A stretch of 64,000 nt of DNA from Ornithinibacillus sp. 4-3 (GTDB lineage: Bacteria; Bacillota; Bacilli; Bacillales; Amphibacillaceae). Where the stretch lies: positions 3,072,001 through 3,136,000 of the forward strand of contig NZ_CP162599.1 of assembly GCF_040958695.1 (NCBI RefSeq), read 5' to 3'. Each line of letters starts with the position of its first letter. The stretch's first letter is position 1. Position numbers and translations under genes: made by a program. The notes below the pieces were generated by a model. It was not told where the DNA came from. It saw only the letters and a program-made list of their open reading frames with translations, and did no database searches. This document shows positions 61,496 to 64,000 of the stretch, piece by piece.

Positions 61496-63100
61496 TTAAA
61501 AGATAATCAAACCTCTCTCGTCATACACCGAATCTCCACTATTACCTGAGCCGCAACGGATGGCACGGTCAAGTGCCATGATAGTCGCTACCGCACCATC
61601 TATTTTTTCTGTGCTTTTTTCCTTGTCCGGCTTCACGTTGCCAGCCGGATCAGTTTTTATAAAGATGTTGTCCATCATCCAACGAAGTACTGGATGCCCA
61701 CCGTGCGCTATTCTTTCTTCTAATGTCAATTTCATCAGTTCTTTGGTTGGTGGTGACATATCTTTAAAGCCTTGACCGAAGGGAACGACGGTAAAGCCTA
61801 ATCCCTCAAGGTTCTGAACCATTTGAACAGCTCCCCATCGGTCAAAAGCAATCTCTCGAATGTTATACTTTTCTCCAAGTTCCTCAATAAACCGCTCAAT
61901 GTAGCCGTAATGCACTACATTGCCTTCTGTGGTTAGAATATACCCTTGCTTCTCCCAAAGATCGTATTGCACATGGTCTCTTCGCACTCGGAGGTCAATG
62001 TTGTCCTCTGGCATCCAAAAATACGGAAGAACAATGTATTTATCTGTCTCATCCTCCGGTGGGAACACCAACACAAAGGCTGTAATGTCTGTTGTAGAAG
62101 ATAGGTCAAGACCTCCATAGCATACCCGCCCTTCAAGACTTTCTGGTATAACTGGAAATGCACAGGCATCCCACTTTGCCATTGGCATCCATCGGACAGA
62201 CTGTTTAACCCACTGATTCAAGCGCAATTGCCGGAAGCTATTTTCCTCAGCTGGGTTCTGCTTTGCACTTTCACAAGCAGCCCTTACCTTGTCAATCCCC
62301 ACCGTAATTCCCAAGCTTGGATTTGCTTTCTTCCACACTTTTGGATCTGTCCAATCATCCTCTTCTTTGGCACCATAGATTACGGGATAAAAGGTAGGAT
62401 CGTATTTTCTGCCCTCAATAATATCAACCGCTTTTTGGTGTGTTTCGTAGCAGATACTCTGAGTATCCGTCCCCGCAGTGGTGATAAGAAAATACAGCGG
62501 TTGGGTCCTTGCATCCCCAGATCCTTTCGTCATAACATCAAATAGTTTCCGATTTGGCTGAGTATGAAGTTCATCAAAAACAACACCATGTATATTGAAG
62601 CCGTGTTTGGAGTAGGCTTCAGCCGACAATACCTGATAGAAGCTGTTGGTCGGCAGGTACACCAATCGCTTAGTTGAAGCAAGCAACTTTACTCGTTTAT
62701 TCAGCGCTGGACACATCCGCACCATATCGGCTGCTACTTCAAATACAATTGATGCCTGCTGGCGATCTGCGGCACAACCGTATACCTCTGCTCGTTCTTC
62801 ACCATCTCCACAAGTGAGGAGAAGTGCGATTGCTGCTGCAAGCTCGCTTTTTCCCATCTTTTTAGGTATTTCTATATAAGCCGTGTTAAACTGACGGTAT
62901 CCATTAGGTTTTAAGATACCGAATAAATCACGGACAATTTGCTCCTGCCAATCGATAAGTTCAAAAGGCTTGCCTGCCCATGAACCTTTCGTATGGGAGA
63001 GTGCTTCTATAAAAGCCACAGCGTAATCAGCAGCGTCCTTATCGTAATATGACCCTTCAGCTATAAAGGCGGTCGGCTTATATTTCTTCAGTTTCCGCAT
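61496..63100 (-). CDS. terL: Phage terminase large subunit
   Basis: 534 residues from the ATG at 63100 (GGGGCGGTG upstream; the frame is open to 63130). ATPase Walker A PKKMGKS (79-85) and Walker B VVFDEL (173-178), then a nuclease domain with GGLDLSSTTDITAF and a C-terminal Asp in KEKSTEKIDGAVATIMALDRA. Cuts concatemers and pumps DNA into the head. The small subunit would lie beyond the window edge. Confidence 0.95.
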   Translation of the reverse strand: MRKLKKYKPTAFIAEGSYYDKDAADYAVAFIEALSHTKGSWAGKPFELIDWQEQIVRDLFGILKPNGYRQFNTAYIEIPKKMGKSELAAAIALLLTCGDGEERAEVYGCAADRQQASIVFEVAADMVRMCPALNKRVKLLASTKRLVYLPTNSFYQVLSAEAYSKHGFNIHGVVFDELHTQPNRKLFDVMTKGSGDARTQPLYFLITTAGTDTQSICYETHQKAVDIIEGRKYDPTFYPVIYGAKEEDDWTDPKVWKKANPSLGITVGIDKVRAACESAKQNPAEENSFRQLRLNQWVKQSVRWMPMAKWDACAFPVIPESLEGRVCYGGLDLSSTTDITAFVLVFPPEDETDKYIVLPYFWMPEDNIDLRVRRDHVQYDLWEKQGYILTTEGNVVHYGYIERFIEELGEKYNIREIAFDRWGAVQMVQNLEGLGFTVVPFGQGFKDMSPPTKELMKLTLEERIAHGGHPVLRWMMDNIFIKTDPAGNVKPDKEKSTEKIDGAVATIMALDRAIRCGSGNSGDSVYDERGLIIF

Positions 63101-63188
63101 ATACACCGCCCCTTTTATGGAAAAGGACATAAGAAAAGAGCCTCAATCCTATAGATGAAGCCCTTTTCTCTATCCTATTTAGATTTAG

Positions 63189-63377
63189 TTATTTCTTTAT
63201 ATCCACTTCACCCGTCAGTATGAAATGGGCATATTCTGCTTTATGGTCTATTAAATAGACTACCAATTCATAAAACCCTCGTTCATTTGCCTCATACTGT
63301 ACTCGGTCCACATCAAACATATTTGTGACTCCACTTTCTCGGATGGAAAGGATTTGTTGCTTAATTATCTCATTCAT
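63189..63377 (-). CDS. DUF5049-like phage protein
   Basis: 62 residues: NEIIKQQILSIRESGVTNMF, then YELVVYLIDHKAEYAHFILTG, the DUF5049 pattern. Overlaps the upstream gene by 8 bp. Function unknown; commonly sits between the cyclotransferase-like and terminase genes. Confidence 0.8.
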   Translation of the reverse strand: MNEIIKQQILSIRESGVTNMFDVDRVQYEANERGFYELVVYLIDHKAEYAHFILTGEVDIKK

Positions 63378-63828
63378 TGGCTACCTCCTCCGATTCTATT
63401 GAATCAATTGTAGCTTTGCGCAGAATTTCCACATCGAAGCCCGCACTCTTATAGCCTTCTAAAATTGTACTGTAATAATAACAACTCGGCTGTCCAAGCG
63501 GTCTACCATCATTCATGATGTAGACCATCGCCTTGACGGTTTTGCTTCCCAACTTCACTTTTATTGTTTCCTTTCGATAAAGGAACGGCCATCCCTCGTA
63601 ACGGTCAAGTGCCGCTTCATCGGTCGGTGTAATCTCCCAAACTAAAACTGGTACGTTGCCACCCTCAAAAGGCTCGATTGTCGCCACAGCACCCGCGTGT
63701 GCCCCTCTAAATAATAGGCGGTGGTCATTAATTTGGCTTGCTCCTACCACCTTCGCTGTGGGGCATCTGTCGGCCATTTGCTTTAGATTAAGGTTGGAGC
63801 CATAGGCAAGGTATAATTTATTCTTCAT
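63370..63828 (-). CDS. Phage-encoded gamma-glutamylcyclotransferase-like protein
   Basis: 152 residues. Binding loop YLAYGSNLN (6-14) and candidate catalytic Glu in LDRYEGWPFLYRK. GGCT-like fold. In phages it pairs with an amidoligase and probably reverses or processes gamma-glutamyl links. GGAGG ribosome site upstream. Confidence 0.88.
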   Translation of the reverse strand: MKNKLYLAYGSNLNLKQMADRCPTAKVVGASQINDHRLLFRGAHAGAVATIEPFEGGNVPVLVWEITPTDEAALDRYEGWPFLYRKETIKVKLGSKTVKAMVYIMNDGRPLGQPSCYYYSTILEGYKSAGFDVEILRKATIDSIESEEVANE

Positions 63829-63866
63829 TGTAATCCTCCTTCTTAGCTTTGTGGGTTAGGGGCAGC

Positions 63867-64000
63867 TCAGGCCGCCCGAAACCGCCATGCAGCTGAACCC
63901 GAAAGTGCTGCTGTCAAATGTTCTCTGCAGTTTGCAAATTCATCCCCAATGAAACCAATCCGGTTTAGATAGGTTCTCATGGCAAATTTCTCGTTTTCCA
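63867..64000 (-). CDS. Partial phage gene at the window edge, possibly amidoligase C terminus
   Basis: 43 codons of an open frame that enters from outside: NEKFAMRTYLNRIGFIGDEF then REHLTAALSGSAAWRFRAA and stop. The position beside a GGCT gene and the sequence suggest the C terminus of a phage amidoligase-type ('virulence-related') protein. The identity is tentative. Confidence 0.5.
   Translation of the reverse strand, partial: ENEKFAMRTYLNRIGFIGDEFANCREHLTAALSGSAAWRFRAA

Larger units (their letters stand above)
56285..64000 (-). mobile_element. Prophage head and packaging module (partial)
   Basis: Contiguous minus-strand genes in standard order: amidoligase-like end, GGCT, DUF5049, large terminase, portal, ClpP protease, capsid, head fibre, connector, closure, HK97 gp10-like, terminator, tail. 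HK97-type siphovirus. The window edge cuts it on one side and the dus junction on the other. Confidence 0.92.

Overview
The window is Bacillota DNA, almost all of it mobile or broken. The Tn916-type transfer genes, BceRS-BceAB, sortase-type and SLH surface proteins, Zur boxes and strong GGAGG ribosome sites fit Bacilli. The block at about 46.7-56.3 kb is visibly richer in G+C. It carries SLH proteins, a macro-domain gene, a dihydrouridine synthase and AGCGGAA-type intergenic repeats, and I infer a Paenibacillaceae-like chromosome for it. The AT-rich remainder looks like acquired Bacillaceae/Planococcaceae material. No rRNA or tRNA gene was recognised.

Layout: (1) 0.07-5.0 kb: an IS66 element and an IS21 element, each with terminal repeats and target duplications that can be read directly. 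(2) 5.4-11.2 kb: a decayed CPBP protease gene beside a divergent BceRS / BceAB antimicrobial-peptide detoxification module. (3) 11.4-30.3 kb: a decayed Tn916-like integrative conjugative element on the minus strand. orf23, orf22, a twice-broken orf21, oriT, the orf20 relaxase, a DUF3789 peptide, orf19, ardA, the orf7-like sigma factor, the orf8-like regulator and a SHOCT-like peptide remain. The mating channel (orf17-orf13) and the recombinase are missing. Inside it sit a zinc-acquisition cluster (zinT-znuA-znuC-znuB with Zur boxes), an Rrf2 regulator with a thioredoxin-reductase-like protein, a VanZ protein, a repeat-rich surface adhesin, an IS200 element and a DHFR-like gene. (4) 30.7-38.2 kb: an orphan cytosine methyltransferase, a second IS21 element with TSD, and a SIR2-HerA defence operon followed by an HNH nuclease gene. 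(5) 38.7-46.7 kb: an rlmD 3' remnant with attachment-like repeats, then a cassette of dacA/vanY-like carboxypeptidase, vanS, vanR, DUF1413, three serine-recombinase genes and a SHOCT protein, ending in a truncated phage amidase. (6) 46.7-56.3 kb: host-like genes. (7) 56.3-64 kb: a prophage head and packaging module (terminase, portal, ClpP protease, capsid, connectors) whose major tail gene is fused to a truncated dus gene.

How it fits together: the zinc genes form a Zur-type uptake route, and ZnuA and ZinT share an unusual His-rich module. BceRS would sense peptide antibiotics and drive BceAB. VanRS would drive a D,D-carboxypeptidase that trims D-Ala from peptidoglycan precursors. The conjugative element has kept its origin and relaxase but lost its own transfer machinery. 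The phage head module and the recombinase cassette point the same way but are separated by a host-like block that truncates genes at both joins. This suggests a prophage whose tail and lysis region was replaced, or else a misassembly.
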